This document shows positions 18,076 through 28,365 of a DNA stretch of 39,829 nucleotides, in pieces (the stretch's first letter is position 1; every line of letters starts with the position of its first letter). The stretch covers positions 1 through 39,829 of the forward strand of contig SVUC01000005.1 of NCBI GenBank assembly GCA_015063455.1, given 5' to 3'. The notes below the pieces were generated by a model that worked only from the letters and a program-made list of their open reading frames with translations, was not told the origin of the DNA and searched no databases. Position numbers and translations under genes: made by a program. The DNA is from Oscillospiraceae bacterium. Lineage in GTDB: Bacteria > Bacillota > Clostridia > Oscillospirales > CAG-272.

Positions 18076-20271
18076 TTAGATCTTCTGACCAAAGTCAGCC
18101 TTCAATTTTCTGTAGATATTTGATTTATCAAGATTTGTTTTTGATTTCAAAAAAACATATTTGAATGCATAAGTCTCGTGCTCGCCGCCGAGCTTATTCA
18201 CCTCAAGAATATTCAGCTCACGGAATGTCATCAGTATGAATTTCAACTTAACATAAGTGATTTTTATTCCTGCAGTTTTAAGAAGATGAATAAGTGCTCT
18301 TATGCTGAAAACCTCGTGTTCTGCTCTGAGTTCTCTTTTGAGAGTACTGTAAACTGCTGCAAAATCCTCGTGTGTAGGCACTATTGATGCGGAAGAAATG
18401 GGATCAAGCCTCATCTCCTCCGGCTTCATACCTTTCTTGATGTTGCTGTAAAGCTCACGCTCAGCATATTCATTTTTGAATTGTGCTTCGCTGAGTCGCA
18501 CATCCTTGACGATCATCTGAACACTTCGTACATTCTGGAACTCGTTGATGTCAAGCGTGAACATTACGTCAACCGTATCTCCCGAATATATGTCAAGGTC
18601 TGTGAGAGACTGACGGAAACACATTGCGCTTATGTACTCAGATCCTATCTGAAGAGTAAGGCGTGTATGCTTTCCTCCGCCGACAAGAGCAGTATCGCAG
18701 AGGCGAACATTCCGTATCACAAAAACAGGGACAGGGTTTGATACACCATACGGCTCGAGATAATAGAGCTCACTCGCCTGCTGCATTGTGATATCCTCAG
18801 GATAAAGCTCACATTCTGCCTCAAGAGACACCTGCATATCGGTATTCCCGAGGCATTCTCGCGCATACTCGTTCAATCTGCGCTTGAATTCGGGAAGGTT
18901 CTCCCTCTTGATCGAAAGACCTGCCGCAAGCTCGTGACCGCCGAATTTTTCAAGAAGATCAGAGCAAGAGCTGAGGCTCTCTACGAGGTTCATTCCCTTT
19001 ACGCTTCTGCCTGAGCCTTTTCCTACATCGTCTCCGGATTCTCCGTCCTCGCCGACAGATCCCTCGAATGAAATGAGAATAGAGGGACATCCGTATTTTT
19101 CGGTAATTCTTGATGCAACGATACCGATAATGCCGTGATGCCACTTTCCGTTATCGAGTACGATCACAGGATCTTTTTCAAAATCGTGCTCCGATGTGAT
19201 CTGGGCGTATGCTTCTTCAACGATAAGGTTTTCTTCTGTCTGTCTTTCGTGATTTATGTCACACAGATTTCTCGCAATCGGAACTGCTGTGGCAGAGTCT
19301 TTTGCGAGAAACAGTTCAACGGCGATAGAAGCATCACGGATACGTCCTGCCGCATTGATTCGCGGTGCGATCGTATATCCGATATATGACGCTGTAATTT
19401 TCTTTTTGGTGTTATACTTTGATTCAAGACGGGTCGCTTCCATCAGTTCAATAAGCCCGGGCCGTGTCTCCTCTTCCATCAGCTTTAATCCGTGGCTGAC
19501 GATCAATCGATTTTCGTCACGGATCGGCATAACGTCCGCAACTGTTCCGATGGCGACAAGATCCCCATAAGCACGCGAAACATTTCTCACGCATTTCATG
19601 AGTGAATCCTCAGGATTCATCACAGATTCGACCGCGCACAAAACCTTGAATACAACCCCGACACCTGCAAGCTCCTTGAAAGGATATGGACAGTCCGAAC
19701 GTCGCGGATTGACAACGGCAACAGCCTCGGGAATCTCCGAATGACACTCGTGATGGTCGGTGATGATCAAGTCTACCCCAAGTTCTCTTACGAGTCTTGC
19801 CTCGTTCACTGCGGTAATACCTGTGTCAACCGTAATAATAAGCTGGCAACCGTCTGTTGCAAGTTTTCTGACTGCATTTTCCGACATTCCGTATCCCTCA
19901 CCGGATCTGCAGGGGATATAATAAGAAACATCTGCCCCCTTTGAGCTGAGGTAAAGATACAGGCTGCTGACTGACGTAACTCCGTCAACGTCGTAGTCTC
20001 CGAAAATAACGATCTTCTCACCGTCCTCGATCGCTGACGCGATTCTTACAGCGGCACACTCCATATCTGTCATCAAAAAAGGATCGTGAAGCTGTTCCTC
20101 TTCTTTTGCAAGAAAAGCTTTTGCCTCAGCAGCCGTACTGCATCCGCGGTTTACAAGAAGCTGAGCCGTCGGATAAGCTATCCCAAGCTCAGATGAGATC
20201 TCACACACCGCAGGATCGTTCATCATATCGTTATGCGATACGGCAACATCCCACTTATTCTTATAAAACAT
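18076..20271 (-). CDS. recJ: Single-stranded-DNA-specific exonuclease RecJ
   Basis: IFGDYDVDGVTSVSSLYLYL, DHHE, GGHELAAGLS motifs. Confidence 0.95.
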   Translation of the reverse strand: MFYKNKWDVAVSHNDMMNDPAVCEISSELGIAYPTAQLLVNRGCSTAAEAKAFLAKEEEQLHDPFLMTDMECAAVRIASAIEDGEKIVIFGDYDVDGVTSVSSLYLYLSSKGADVSYYIPCRSGEGYGMSENAVRKLATDGCQLIITVDTGITAVNEARLVRELGVDLIITDHHECHSEIPEAVAVVNPRRSDCPYPFKELAGVGVVFKVLCAVESVMNPEDSLMKCVRNVSRAYGDLVAIGTVADVMPIRDENRLIVSHGLKLMEEETRPGLIELMEATRLESKYNTKKKITASYIGYTIAPRINAAGRIRDASIAVELFLAKDSATAVPIARNLCDINHERQTEENLIVEEAYAQITSEHDFEKDPVIVLDNGKWHHGIIGIVASRITEKYGCPSILISFEGSVGEDGESGDDVGKGSGRSVKGMNLVESLSSCSDLLEKFGGHELAAGLSIKRENLPEFKRRLNEYARECLGNTDMQVSLEAECELYPEDITMQQASELYYLEPYGVSNPVPVFVIRNVRLCDTALVGGGKHTRLTLQIGSEYISAMCFRQSLTDLDIYSGDTVDVMFTLDINEFQNVRSVQMIVKDVRLSEAQFKNEYAERELYSNIKKGMKPEEMRLDPISSASIVPTHEDFAAVYSTLKRELRAEHEVFSIRALIHLLKTAGIKITYVKLKFILMTFRELNILEVNKLGGEHETYAFKYVFLKSKTNLDKSNIYRKLKADFGQKI

Positions 20272-20322
20272 TACTATTCTCTTTCTCTATATAAATTTTT
20301 ATTAATTACAAATCAAAAATAC

Positions 20323-20766
20323 TTACTCACCGTCACTGACAATATTTACGATTTTAATGTCAGGCACACCCTTTTTCTTGAGTCTGTCAAAAATCACACA
20401 GAAAACAAAAGAAAGCACAAATCCGATCAAAGCGCCGATCATTCCGGCACTATCAGCCTTAAAAAGAGCTTCGGAAATATAGTAAAATACAATGCTGACG
20501 ATTATCGGCATAATGAAAACAAGTGCCGCGTATCCAAGAACAACTTTGCTTTCTGTCTCGACCTCGACAGTATCTCCCACTTTTGCGTTTACTCTGTTTT
20601 CGGCAAGAGTTTCAAGCTTTCCGTTGCCCGAAACAAGTCCCGAGATTTCGCAGTGTCCTTCACCGCATCCGCCGTTTTTGTGACATCCTTCACACATTGT
20701 TGAACGGCGAACCTCGATTTTTGCAATCTTTCCGTCTGTTTCAAGAACAACTGCCCTCTGACGCAT
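20323..20766 (-). CDS. SoxR-reducing system RseC family protein
   Basis: N-terminal Cys cluster CEGCHKNGGCGEGHC, two TM helices. Confidence 0.8.
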   Translation of the reverse strand: MRQRAVVLETDGKIAKIEVRRSTMCEGCHKNGGCGEGHCEISGLVSGNGKLETLAENRVNAKVGDTVEVETESKVVLGYAALVFIMPIIVSIVFYYISEALFKADSAGMIGALIGFVLSFVFCVIFDRLKKKGVPDIKIVNIVSDGE

Positions 20767-20792
20767 AAATGACTCCTTATCTGATTACTAAA

Positions 20793-22382
20793 TTACAATT
20801 TCGGTGAATATTTCCCAATAATTTTTGCGGCAACTCTGATACCGTCAACTGCCGCGCTGACGATTCCCCCCGCATATCCTGCACCCTCTCCGCAAGGATA
20901 AATGCATTCGTATCCCACAGCAGTACAATCGTCCCCCCTGAGAATACGTACAGGCGCCGATGTTCTCGTCTCAACTCCCGTGAGAGGAACATAATCATCT
21001 GAATACCCGCGGATCTTTCTTCCGAAGTCTGAGATACCTTCTCTCAGCATTTCGGTAACAAAAGGCGGAAACAGCTCAGAAAAGTCAACAGGCGTAACCT
21101 TTCCGTCGCGGTAGGTCGGAACTACTTTTGAATATGAAGCTCCGCTTTTCCCATTCAACAGATCTCCAACCGTCTGCATAGGCGCTGTGTAATCACGTCC
21201 GCCCATCACAAACGCTTTTCTCTCAAGATCACGCTGAAATTCTATTGAAGACACAGGGTCTGAACCATAATCCTTCGGCAAAACAGATACACAAACCGCT
21301 GCATTGGCATTTCTGCCGTCTCGTGCCCGTGTACTCATACCATTGGTCACAACACCAAATTCTTCACTTGCTGAAGGGACAACTACTCCGCCGGGACACA
21401 TACAGAATGTGTAGCATCCTCTCTCTCCCTTTCGGTATGAAAGCTGATATTCCGCATGACCGAGTGCTTTGTCTCCTGCGTGTGATTTGAACATAGCTTT
21501 ATCTATATCATCCTGAAGATGTTCCGCACGAACGCCGACTGAAAAAGGTTTTGCTTCAACTGCAAACCCTGCGCCGATCAACTGAGAATAGGTATCTCTC
21601 GCGCTGTGGCCTGTTGCAAGGACAAGTGCATCAAACGGAATCACGTCTCCATCCGCAGTAAGCTTATTTGAAGTGATATTCTCTGCCGTTGTTTTGTATC
21701 TGATCTCCCCGCCGAGTTCTGTGATACGTTTATCTGCGTTGTCTACAACAAGTCTGAGAATGTCGGTTCCGATATGCGGTTTAGCTTTGTAGATAATATC
21801 CTCGGGAGCACCAAGCTCGCAAAGAGTTTTCAGAACATACGCGATCAGTGGATCGTTTATCCGTGTAGTAAGCTTTCCGTCTGAAAACGTACCTGCACCG
21901 CCTGCTCCAAACTGAATATTAGTATTTGTGTCAAGAATACCGTCTTGGATAAATCTGTCAACGGCACGTACCCTCTCTTCAACAGAAGCTCCCCTCTCAA
22001 GAACGATCGGAGCATATCCGTTTTCCGCAAGAATGAGTGCGGCAAACATACCTGCAGGTCCAAATCCGACAACAACAGGGCGGTACTCAAGCTTTTTGTT
22101 TCCCTTATCAAGCACAAGCTCGGGCTCGGAAAAAAGCTTGATCTCGCCGCTTGCCTTAAAGTTTTTATCAGCCTCGATCTCCGCATAAACAGAGTAAACG
22201 AAAGAAATATCACGTCTTGCGTCTATTGATTTTTTTGCGATCTTCAAGTTGTGAGGATCAAGTCCTGTTTTTTTGTTGATCAGTGATGCTGCCTTATGAA
22301 TAGCTTCAGCTTCAAAATCGCGTCCGCCCTCTCTGTACTGCACCCTGATGTCATTAACCTGTATTCTGAATAGTTTACTCAT
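20793..22382 (-). CDS. NAD(P)/FAD-dependent oxidoreductase (uncharacterised FAD dehydrogenase family)
   Basis: VVVGFGPAGMFAALILAENG dinucleotide-binding motif; YPCGEGAGYAGGIVSAAVDGI. Confidence 0.9.
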   Translation of the reverse strand: MSKLFRIQVNDIRVQYREGGRDFEAEAIHKAASLINKKTGLDPHNLKIAKKSIDARRDISFVYSVYAEIEADKNFKASGEIKLFSEPELVLDKGNKKLEYRPVVVGFGPAGMFAALILAENGYAPIVLERGASVEERVRAVDRFIQDGILDTNTNIQFGAGGAGTFSDGKLTTRINDPLIAYVLKTLCELGAPEDIIYKAKPHIGTDILRLVVDNADKRITELGGEIRYKTTAENITSNKLTADGDVIPFDALVLATGHSARDTYSQLIGAGFAVEAKPFSVGVRAEHLQDDIDKAMFKSHAGDKALGHAEYQLSYRKGERGCYTFCMCPGGVVVPSASEEFGVVTNGMSTRARDGRNANAAVCVSVLPKDYGSDPVSSIEFQRDLERKAFVMGGRDYTAPMQTVGDLLNGKSGASYSKVVPTYRDGKVTPVDFSELFPPFVTEMLREGISDFGRKIRGYSDDYVPLTGVETRTSAPVRILRGDDCTAVGYECIYPCGEGAGYAGGIVSAAVDGIRVAAKIIGKYSPKL

Positions 22383-22386
22383 TTAA

Positions 22387-23646
22387 TCAATTTTCAAATG
22401 TTACGCTGATCTCGTAAGTTCCGATCTCAATAATATCATCGCTGTATGTGGAATCTATTTCCACATCTGCCTTGACCTTGATGGTTCCTGTATTTGTTAC
22501 GCTGTAAGGACTCATATCGAGAACAAGTGAAATGTCATCAGCTGTGATTTTTGCAATTTTATCCATCTCGCCCATTATTGTCACATTGACGGTCGAGTGA
22601 TCCCATGTATAGTTTACTCCGTCTTTTGCACCCGTATCCGTAATATTGGTTCCGGGAACTGCAATCTCACGCGTCTTGATCAGAGGATCTACCACAGCGG
22701 TAACATCAACAGAATATGCGCTGAGTTTTACCCCTTTTACTGCATCAAGAATCACGTTCTTTACGCAAACTCCATCGTTGAACTCATTCTTTTCGTCAAT
22801 TTCGATTGGGGAGATAAGGTTTCCTTGATTGATGATCGCAGCATCTCCCGTCACAGTAACGGTTGAGGGAACAAGTGCAATCCTCGTATTGTTTGAATTA
22901 AGGTATCCGTACTTGAATGAAACCGGAACAGGCATTGTTACAGTCTTGAGGATCGGAACAGTAACAGTAACCTCTTTGGGATAATAATCAATATATGGGC
23001 TTGTGATCTCCTCGCCGTTCTTTCCGATAAGTGTCACCTTCTGTGTAACAGTAGTCGTTGTAAATACACCGCTGAGGTCAAGATTTACAACCGCTCCCTC
23101 AATACGAGAGAGTACATTTGAAGGTCCGATTACCGAGACCTTATCCACCGGAAAGTCGATAGTACCTGTATAGCACCCCTCGGGTAGCTTTGTGTTCTCG
23201 CGCTGCTCAGAAAGATCAACAGAGATCTGTTCTGATTTATCGACGTAAACGGAAATAGTCTCCTGACTCATTCCGACAAGCTTACATCCTGCGGGGGTAT
23301 CAACCTTGATTTTACAGTTATATCTGCCGACAGACCCTATACTGCTCACATCTGCCGTAACAACGATATCTTCTTCTCTGATTTTTGATACAACACTTTT
23401 TTTGCCTGCAAGTGTAACGTCAATCATTGTACCGTATCCATTGTAGATCGCAAGATTCTTTTCCGTGACGAGTTCGTCAGCATTTTCAAGCTGAACCACG
23501 ATGTGACTGAATGTTGTTTCCCAGTCCGGACTCTCGACTGACATAACATATATCCACAGAACAAATGCTGCAAGAACACACAATACTTTTACTACAACAT
23601 TACTGTGAGATGTGTGATTTTCGTGTTTTATGTTCTTATGATCCAT
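22387..23646 (-). CDS. cdaR: YbbR/CdaR domain-containing protein
   Basis: N-terminal TM, YbbR repeats; directly downstream of cdaA. Confidence 0.85.
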   Translation of the reverse strand: MDHKNIKHENHTSHSNVVVKVLCVLAAFVLWIYVMSVESPDWETTFSHIVVQLENADELVTEKNLAIYNGYGTMIDVTLAGKKSVVSKIREEDIVVTADVSSIGSVGRYNCKIKVDTPAGCKLVGMSQETISVYVDKSEQISVDLSEQRENTKLPEGCYTGTIDFPVDKVSVIGPSNVLSRIEGAVVNLDLSGVFTTTTVTQKVTLIGKNGEEITSPYIDYYPKEVTVTVPILKTVTMPVPVSFKYGYLNSNNTRIALVPSTVTVTGDAAIINQGNLISPIEIDEKNEFNDGVCVKNVILDAVKGVKLSAYSVDVTAVVDPLIKTREIAVPGTNITDTGAKDGVNYTWDHSTVNVTIMGEMDKIAKITADDISLVLDMSPYSVTNTGTIKVKADVEIDSTYSDDIIEIGTYEISVTFEN

Positions 23647-23661
23647 ATTATTTCCCCAGAA

Positions 23662-24573
23662 TTATTTATTCGTTTTGCCTATGTTGTCGTGATGTTTGAT
23701 TTCCTTCACAACATTTTTGACAGTCTTAAGGTTAAATTTCTTCTTATCTACCGAATCGTCGTCCATAAGCTTTGCTCTTAAAAGAGATGTGAGCTCTTCT
23801 TTTCCGAAGCCTCGCTCAAGCTCTCCTTCAAAAGCTGCAGAGATCGTTCCTGTTTCCTCAGATACGATGATAACAAGCGCATCGCTGTTCTCGCTCATTC
23901 CGATTCCTGCGCGGTGACGTGTACCGAGGTCCTTGATGATATCGGGATTGTTCGACAGCGGGAGCAAGCATCCGGCGGCGTGGATTCGTCCGTCACGGAT
24001 TATCATAGCACCGTCATGCATCGGAGCTTTGTTGAAGAAAATATTTTTGATAAGGAATGACACAGGCTCAGCGTCGATCACCGTCCCTGTAAGGATCATG
24101 TCTCCAAGCTTTGTGCTTCTCTCAAATACGATGAGCGCACCTGTCTTTGTCTCGGAAAGATCGCAAACCGCCGACACAACCTCATCAATCACATGAGGAA
24201 TATTCGAAGAATTTGCCTTTGTGTCACCAATACTCATAAGGCTCTTGAGCGGCTGTGTTCCAACCTTCTCGAGAACAGAACGGATCTCAGGCTGGAACAG
24301 AATTACGATAGTAATAATACCAACCTGGAAAATATTCTGCATAATATACTGGAGCAGATACATATCAGCGATCACACTGAATATCTGAACAACAAACAAC
24401 AGAAAAATGCCCAGTGCGAGCTTTCCTGCACGGCGCTCCTTAATAAATTTATAGAGAAAATAAAACAGAACCGATACACAGCCAATATCAATAATATCAA
24501 CAACAGATATACCCTTTATTATCCTAAGTATATCCATAATCTGTTCCGGAATAGTAAAAAGAAGCAGTCTCAC
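23662..24573 (-). CDS. cdaA: Diadenylate cyclase CdaA (c-di-AMP synthase)
   Basis: N-terminal TM helices, DAC motifs MHDGAMII and LGTRHRAGIGMSE; GTG start at 24573 or ATG at 24537. Confidence 0.92.
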   Translation of the reverse strand: MRLLLFTIPEQIMDILRIIKGISVVDIIDIGCVSVLFYFLYKFIKERRAGKLALGIFLLFVVQIFSVIADMYLLQYIMQNIFQVGIITIVILFQPEIRSVLEKVGTQPLKSLMSIGDTKANSSNIPHVIDEVVSAVCDLSETKTGALIVFERSTKLGDMILTGTVIDAEPVSFLIKNIFFNKAPMHDGAMIIRDGRIHAAGCLLPLSNNPDIIKDLGTRHRAGIGMSENSDALVIIVSEETGTISAAFEGELERGFGKEELTSLLRAKLMDDDSVDKKKFNLKTVKNVVKEIKHHDNIGKTNK

Positions 24574-24609
24574 CGCAGTTTTTCCTTCCTGTCTGTACTA
24601 ATAATATAT

Positions 24610-24638
24610 ATTATACCATAATGTATGTGATTTTTCAA
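24610..24638 (-). promoter_or_regulatory. Sigma-A-type promoter of the cdaA-led gene array
   Basis: Minus strand TTGAAA-17-TATAAT with extended -10 (TGG). Confidence 0.65.
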
Positions 24639-24769
24639 ATCTTTTTACATTAAATTATAAATAATATTATAATGACGTTTTTGGTCGTATGGTGCATATT
24701 ACACAACAGATAATGGTATAAATATGCAAATATATAATAAAAATACCTCTTTATTTTTTTGCGTTCTGA

Positions 24770-24778
24770 TGGTATAAT
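24770..24778 (+). promoter_or_regulatory. Extended -10 promoter element upstream of ATPase/KGOR genes
   Basis: TGGTATAAT, 36 bp upstream of ATG. Confidence 0.4.
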
Positions 24779-24813
24779 ATAACATAAAACCACTTTATCA
24801 ATCGGATAGGTAA

Positions 24814-25509
24814 ATGATTAATCAAAAAATCGGAAACTTAAACATAATATGCGGTCATTACGGAAGCGGCAAAACCAATGTCGCAGTAAATCTCGCACTA
24901 ACCGCGCGCAAGCTTTATCCTGAGAAAAAAGTTCACATCGCGGATATTGATATTGTAAATCCATATTTCAGAACTGCTGACGCAAAAGAGATCCTTGAGA
25001 AAAACGGAGTAGAGGTTCTGATTCCGGAATTTGCAAACACGAATGTCGACATCCCTTCTCTGCCGCCAAAGCTGATCTCACTTTTTGAATCGAAGGATGA
25101 TATCTCAATCATTGACGTTGGAGGAGATGACGGTTCAGTTGCCCTCGGAATGTACAGAATGTATATAAACCGTGCGGGATACGATATGTATTACGTCATC
25201 AATATGTACAGACCTCTTATCGCTGATCCGACTGACTGTTTCCTTTGTATGAAAGAGATTGAAGATGTATCGGGACTCAAGTGCACAAAGATCATCAACA
25301 ATTCTTCCCTCGGAGCTGAGACAACAGCGGATGATATCGCAGCGAGTGTGGAATATGCAAAAAAATGTGCAGAATTGTGCTCTCTCCCACTTACCGCACA
25401 TACCTACTGCCCCGATTTTGCGCCTGACACTCCAGCCAGATTTGCTGAATCAGGTTATGCAAACGAAATCCTTATTCCGATCGTAAACGCAACAAAAAAA
25501 CTGTTCTGA
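24814..25509 (+). CDS. P-loop ATPase of ParA/MinD/CbiA-like type
   Basis: IICGHYGSGKTNVAVNLALTAR Walker A; VHIADIDIVNPYFR; IIDVGGDDG. Confidence 0.75.
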   Translation: MINQKIGNLNIICGHYGSGKTNVAVNLALTARKLYPEKKVHIADIDIVNPYFRTADAKEILEKNGVEVLIPEFANTNVDIPSLPPKLISLFESKDDISIIDVGGDDGSVALGMYRMYINRAGYDMYYVINMYRPLIADPTDCFLCMKEIEDVSGLKCTKIINNSSLGAETTADDIAASVEYAKKCAELCSLPLTAHTYCPDFAPDTPARFAESGYANEILIPIVNATKKLF

Positions 25510-25575
25510 CGAAAACAGAACACAAATTCACAAAAAATATATATCTAAGCCGTCAAGGCTTGAAGGAGGATATTA

Positions 25576-25788
25576 ATGAATAAAGTTACATTCAACACCG
25601 AAAGATGTAAAGGCTGCGGTCTCTGCGTTGAAGTATGTACCAAGAAAATTATTGAACTCGATCTTGCATCCCTCAATTCAAAGGGTTATCATCCCGCAAA
25701 AGTTACTGATGAATCCAAATGTATTGCGTGTGCAATGTGTGCAATGATGTGCCCTGACTGTGTTATCAAAGTCGAAAAAGACGTTTGA
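25576..25788 (+). CDS. 4Fe-4S ferredoxin, 2-oxoacid:ferredoxin oxidoreductase delta subunit
   Basis: CKGCGLCVEVC and CIACAMCAMMC. Confidence 0.9.
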   Translation: MNKVTFNTERCKGCGLCVEVCTKKIIELDLASLNSKGYHPAKVTDESKCIACAMCAMMCPDCVIKVEKDV

Positions 25789-25824
25789 TCAAGTATTGTT
25801 AATTATCATTAAGGAGAATATATC

Positions 25825-26886
25825 ATGTCAAAGAAAGTTTTAATGAAGGGTAACGAAGCTATCGCCGAAGCTGCTATTGCTTCCGGCTGCGTTCACTTTT
25901 TCGGATATCCTATCACACCTCAGACTGAGATCGCAGAATATATGGCTAAGCGTCTTCCCAAGGTAGGCGGCGTTTGTCTCCAGGCTGAAAGCGAAGTTGC
26001 TGCTGTAAATATGCTCATGGGTGCTGTATCCACAGGTACACGTGCTATGACATCATCTTCCTCCCCCGGAATCTCCCTCAAGAGTGAAGGTATTTCATAC
26101 ATCGCAGGATGTGACCTCCCCTGTCTCGTTGTCAACGTACAGCGCGGCGGTCCCGGCCTCGGCGGTATTCAGCCCTCTCAGCAGGACTATTATCAGGCAA
26201 CACGCGGTGTTGGTCACGGTGATCTCAGACTTATCGTTGTAGCTCCCTCATCAGTTCAGGAAATGGCATCTCTCACAGCTGAAGCTCTTGATCTCGCTGA
26301 TACATACCGTATGCCCGCTATGCTTCTTGCTGACGGAGCTCTCGGTCAGATGATGGAGCCTGTTGCTTTCTCCGCATTCCCGAAGCGTGATCTTCCCGAA
26401 AAATCTTGGGCTACAAACGGTCACGGCTTCAAGAGAAAAAAGAACATCACCAATTCTCTCTACATCGATCCTAATGTGCTTGAGCAGACGATCATTGACC
26501 GTTATGCAAAATATGCTGAAATCGAAAAGAACGAAGTTAAGTACGAAGAATATATGACTGATGACGCTGATATCGTTATCGTCGCATTCGGTATCACAGC
26601 CCGTATCTGCAAGAGTGCTGTCGCTGAAGCAAGACGTGCAGGTATCAAGGCAGGTCTTCTCCGTCCGATCACCCTCTGGCCGTTCCCTAAGGCTGCTATC
26701 TCCGAAGTCGCAGATCACGCAAAGGTCCTCCTCTCCGTTGAAATGTCTATGGGCCAGATGGTTGACGATGTTCGTCTCGCTGTAAACGGTAAGCGTCCCG
26801 TTCACTTCTTCGGACGTACAGGCGGCGTTATCCCGTCAGTTGAAGAAGTTACAGCTCAGATCAAAGCACTTGCTGAGAACCTCTGA
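25825..26886 (+). CDS. 2-oxoacid:ferredoxin oxidoreductase subunit alpha
   Basis: GNEAIAEAAIASGCVHFFGYPITPQTEIAEYMA; TSSSSPGISLKSEGISYIAG. Confidence 0.93.
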   Translation: MSKKVLMKGNEAIAEAAIASGCVHFFGYPITPQTEIAEYMAKRLPKVGGVCLQAESEVAAVNMLMGAVSTGTRAMTSSSSPGISLKSEGISYIAGCDLPCLVVNVQRGGPGLGGIQPSQQDYYQATRGVGHGDLRLIVVAPSSVQEMASLTAEALDLADTYRMPAMLLADGALGQMMEPVAFSAFPKRDLPEKSWATNGHGFKRKKNITNSLYIDPNVLEQTIIDRYAKYAEIEKNEVKYEEYMTDDADIVIVAFGITARICKSAVAEARRAGIKAGLLRPITLWPFPKAAISEVADHAKVLLSVEMSMGQMVDDVRLAVNGKRPVHFFGRTGGVIPSVEEVTAQIKALAENL

Positions 26887-26931
26887 TCCTCAGCAAATCA
26901 TCAATTCATTGAAAGGATCAAAATTATATAT

Positions 26932-27687
26932 ATGAAAACAGTATTTGAAAGACCTCACGCATTGTCCGATGTGCCGCTTCACTACTGCCCCGGATGTACT
27001 CACGGTATCGTTCACCGTCTCGTCGCTGAAGTTATCGACGAACTCGGAATCGAAGGAAACACAGTAGGTATCGCCCCTGTCGGATGCTCCGTTTTCGCGT
27101 ACAATTACTTCGAATGTGATATGATCGAAGCTGCTCACGGACGTGCTCCCGCCGTTGCAACAGGTGTTAAGAGAACTCATCCCGAAACAGTAGTATTTAC
27201 ATACCAGGGTGACGGTGACCTCGCCGCTATCGGTACTGCTGAAACAGTTCATTCCGCTACCCGCGGTGAGAACATCACAGTAATCTTCATCAACAACTGT
27301 ATCTACGGTATGACAGGCGGTCAGATGGCTCCCACAACTCTTCCCGGTCAGGTTACGACAACTTCACCTTACGGAAGAAAGAGAAGTATTCAGGGAAACC
27401 CGATCAGAGTATGCGAGATGCTCTCCACTCTCGACGGCGTCGCTCTCGCTCAGAGAGTTTCCGTTGACTCTCCGAAGAACATTATTGCCGCAAAGAAAGC
27501 GATCAAAAAAGCTTTCCAGAATCAGATAGACGGAAAAGGCTTCTCTATCGTTGAAGTTCTCTCCACTTGCCCGACAAACTGGGGTATGACTCCCACAGAT
27601 GCTCTCCAGTGGCTCAGAGACAACATGATGCCTTATTATCCTCTCGGAGTTTATAAGGACGCAGAAGCGTTAAAGGATGGTGAATAA
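26932..27687 (+). CDS. 2-oxoacid:ferredoxin oxidoreductase subunit beta (TPP-binding)
   Basis: [24 protein letters not shown]...[16 protein letters not shown]. Confidence 0.95.
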   Translation: MKTVFERPHALSDVPLHYCPGCTHGIVHRLVAEVIDELGIEGNTVGIAPVGCSVFAYNYFECDMIEAAHGRAPAVATGVKRTHPETVVFTYQGDGDLAAIGTAETVHSATRGENITVIFINNCIYGMTGGQMAPTTLPGQVTTTSPYGRKRSIQGNPIRVCEMLSTLDGVALAQRVSVDSPKNIIAAKKAIKKAFQNQIDGKGFSIVEVLSTCPTNWGMTPTDALQWLRDNMMPYYPLGVYKDAEALKDGE

Positions 27688-27688
27688 T

Positions 27689-28225
27689 ATGACAACAAGA
27701 ATCATTTTTGCCGGAAGCGGCGGACAGGGTATTCAGTTCTCAGGTAAGCAGATGGCTAAGACCGGAATGCACATGGACAAGAATGTTACTTTCCTTCCCT
27801 CCTACGGTCCCGAGATGCGCGGCGGCACATCTAACTGCACAGTCGTTATTTCTGATGAAGACATCGGATCTCCTAGCGTAACAACTCCCGATATTCTCGT
27901 CGCTATGAACCTTCCCTCATTCGAGAAGTTCGAGTCGAAGGTAGCTGCAGGCGGAACGATCTTCTGCGACTCAACACTCGTTGAGAAAAAGAGCGAAAGA
28001 GATGACATCAAGGCGATCTACATTCCCGCAACAGGAATGGCTAATGACAACGGTCTCACAGGATTCGCAAACGTAATCATACTCGGATATATGCTCAAGG
28101 AAACAGGAATTTTCGATTACGATGAATTCAAGGAATTCCTTCTCTCAGGTATTCCCGCAGCAAAAACTGCTCTTATCGAAAAGAACGCAAAGGCTCTTGA
28201 GCTCGGTTACAATTTCAAAGCATAA
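27689..28225 (+). CDS. 2-oxoacid:ferredoxin oxidoreductase subunit gamma
   Basis: IIFAGSGGQGIQFSGKQMAKTGMHMDKNVTFLPSYGPEMRGGTSNCTVVIS. Confidence 0.95.
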   Translation: MTTRIIFAGSGGQGIQFSGKQMAKTGMHMDKNVTFLPSYGPEMRGGTSNCTVVISDEDIGSPSVTTPDILVAMNLPSFEKFESKVAAGGTIFCDSTLVEKKSERDDIKAIYIPATGMANDNGLTGFANVIILGYMLKETGIFDYDEFKEFLLSGIPAAKTALIEKNAKALELGYNFKA

Positions 28226-28245
28226 TTGAAGCATAATTTGTGTCA

Positions 28246-28292
28246 AAAAAGACGGACGAAACGGTGTACAAACCGCATCAGTCCGTCTTTTT
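28246..28292. terminator. Rho-independent terminator
   Basis: AAAAAGACGGAC...GTCCGTCTTTTT. Confidence 0.8.
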
Positions 28293-28365
28293 CTGTTCTA
28301 TTGATGACTCCGCGCGAATATGATTTCTCAGAATCAATATATTATTTTGTGCCGCGGAGGTCAAT

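Noticed and set aside
24579-24813. Possible riboswitch or leader RNA between cdaA and the ATPase gene (for example a ydaO/yuaA-type c-di-AMP riboswitch)
   Set aside because: The region is AT-rich and explained by two divergent promoters; no conserved aptamer motif could be recognised.
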